Assembly: GCF_029714285.1 (NCBI RefSeq)
Contig: NZ_CP121662.1
Coordinates: forward strand, 496,001 to 560,000
Source: Rhizobium sp. CB3090
GTDB taxonomy: Bacteria; Pseudomonadota; Alphaproteobacteria; Rhizobiales; Rhizobiaceae
DNA length: 64,000 nt
Reading direction: 5' to 3'
Shown here: positions 63,930 to 64,000 of the stretch, piece after piece
How positions within the stretch are numbered: the stretch's first letter is position 1
Layout of the letters: each line of letters begins with the position of its first letter
Program-made: the position numbers and the translations under genes
The notes under the pieces: model-generated
Databases searched by the model: none
What the model was told of the DNA's origin: nothing
The model's input: only the letters and a program-made list of their open reading frames with translations

Positions 63930-64000
63930 ATGGTCAACGCTCTGGATGAAGTTCCGCCATCCGCCATGCGGGACAAGTGGGGATGGTTCGTTGCGCTCGG
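63930..64000 (+). CDS. HdeD-like membrane protein, truncated by the window edge
   Basis: Only 23 codons are visible: MVNALDEVPPSAMRDKWGWF then VAL. AGGAGG five to ten bases before the ATG shows a real start. The RDKWGWFVAL opening of a first helix resembles HdeD/DUF308 acid-resistance proteins. The evidence is short, so the family is tentative. Confidence 0.55.
   Translation, partial: MVNALDEVPPSAMRDKWGWFVAL

Overview
This is a GC-rich (about 60 percent) chromosomal segment from an alphaproteobacterium of the Rhizobium/Agrobacterium group. The evidence is CcrM, a second truncated FtsZ (FtsZ2), a RopA-type porin, a bet operon with BetI, aminoglycoside-kinase-type ThrB, RIME-like intergenic mosaic repeats and a candidate EcfG (GGAAC-N16-CGTT) promoter. 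Most of the window is core housekeeping sequence; small accessory pieces (toxin-antitoxin pairs, an AT-rich islet beside a tRNA, repeats) are wedged between core operons.

Layout. 1-3.3 kb: end of SURF1, then ispH, thrB and rnhA. 3.3-6.0 kb: a stand-alone class III cyclase with TPRs and a Dabb protein. 6.0-10.1 kb: a MarR/GNAT pair, then a zinc-type ABC transporter operon (aztABC-like) led by an unlisted 42-residue membrane peptide behind a Zur-like palindrome. 10.2-14.5 kb: a ParDE pair, peroxiredoxin, DsbD-alpha-like protein, YqgE, CsbD and a zinc-ribbon HExxH peptidase. 14.5-20.8 kb: one minus-strand run thrC, M16 peptidase, GNAT, GGDEF-EAL. 21-24.8 kb: lipoprotein, HAD phosphatase, MarR, and an ArsR regulator divergent from a NIPSNAP/ABM pair. 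24.9-34.7 kb: ccrM, an NTF2-like protein, HAD, mutY, DUF721, a TA pair whose toxin is frameshifted, dsbA and smc. 34.8-42.9 kb: a CNNM/CorC-type protein, HigBA, ppdK, small lipoprotein, DUF1499 protein, MBL hydrolase and cupin.

43-47.2 kb is the most irregular part: tRNA-Gln, an AT-rich membrane protein, a GIY-YIG nuclease, ftsZ2 bracketed by about 100-bp direct repeats, a lipoprotein, tRNA-Pro, and a 780-bp gap holding two consecutive promoter-plus-terminator units that look like small RNA genes. 47.2-50.9 kb: a pentapeptide-repeat protein, a complete methionine sulfoxide repair set (fRMsr, MsrB, MsrA) and DAHP synthase preceded by a Phe/Tyr-rich leader peptide and terminator, an apparent attenuator. 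51.3-57.7 kb: RopA porin, VanZ-like protein, assimilatory sulfate operon cysH-cysD-cysN and an Rrf2 regulator. 57.7-64 kb: ClC antiporter, another TA pair, betI-betB-betA with a RIME-like repeat inside, and the start of an HdeD-like gene.

Functional threads are amino-acid biosynthesis (thrB, thrC, aroG, cys), thiol/methionine oxidative repair (Prx, DsbA, Msr), DNA maintenance and cell cycle (rnhA, ccrM, mutY, smc, ftsZ2), and envelope/osmotic homeostasis (RopA, ClC, bet). All family calls come from reading translated sequence by eye; no database search was run.
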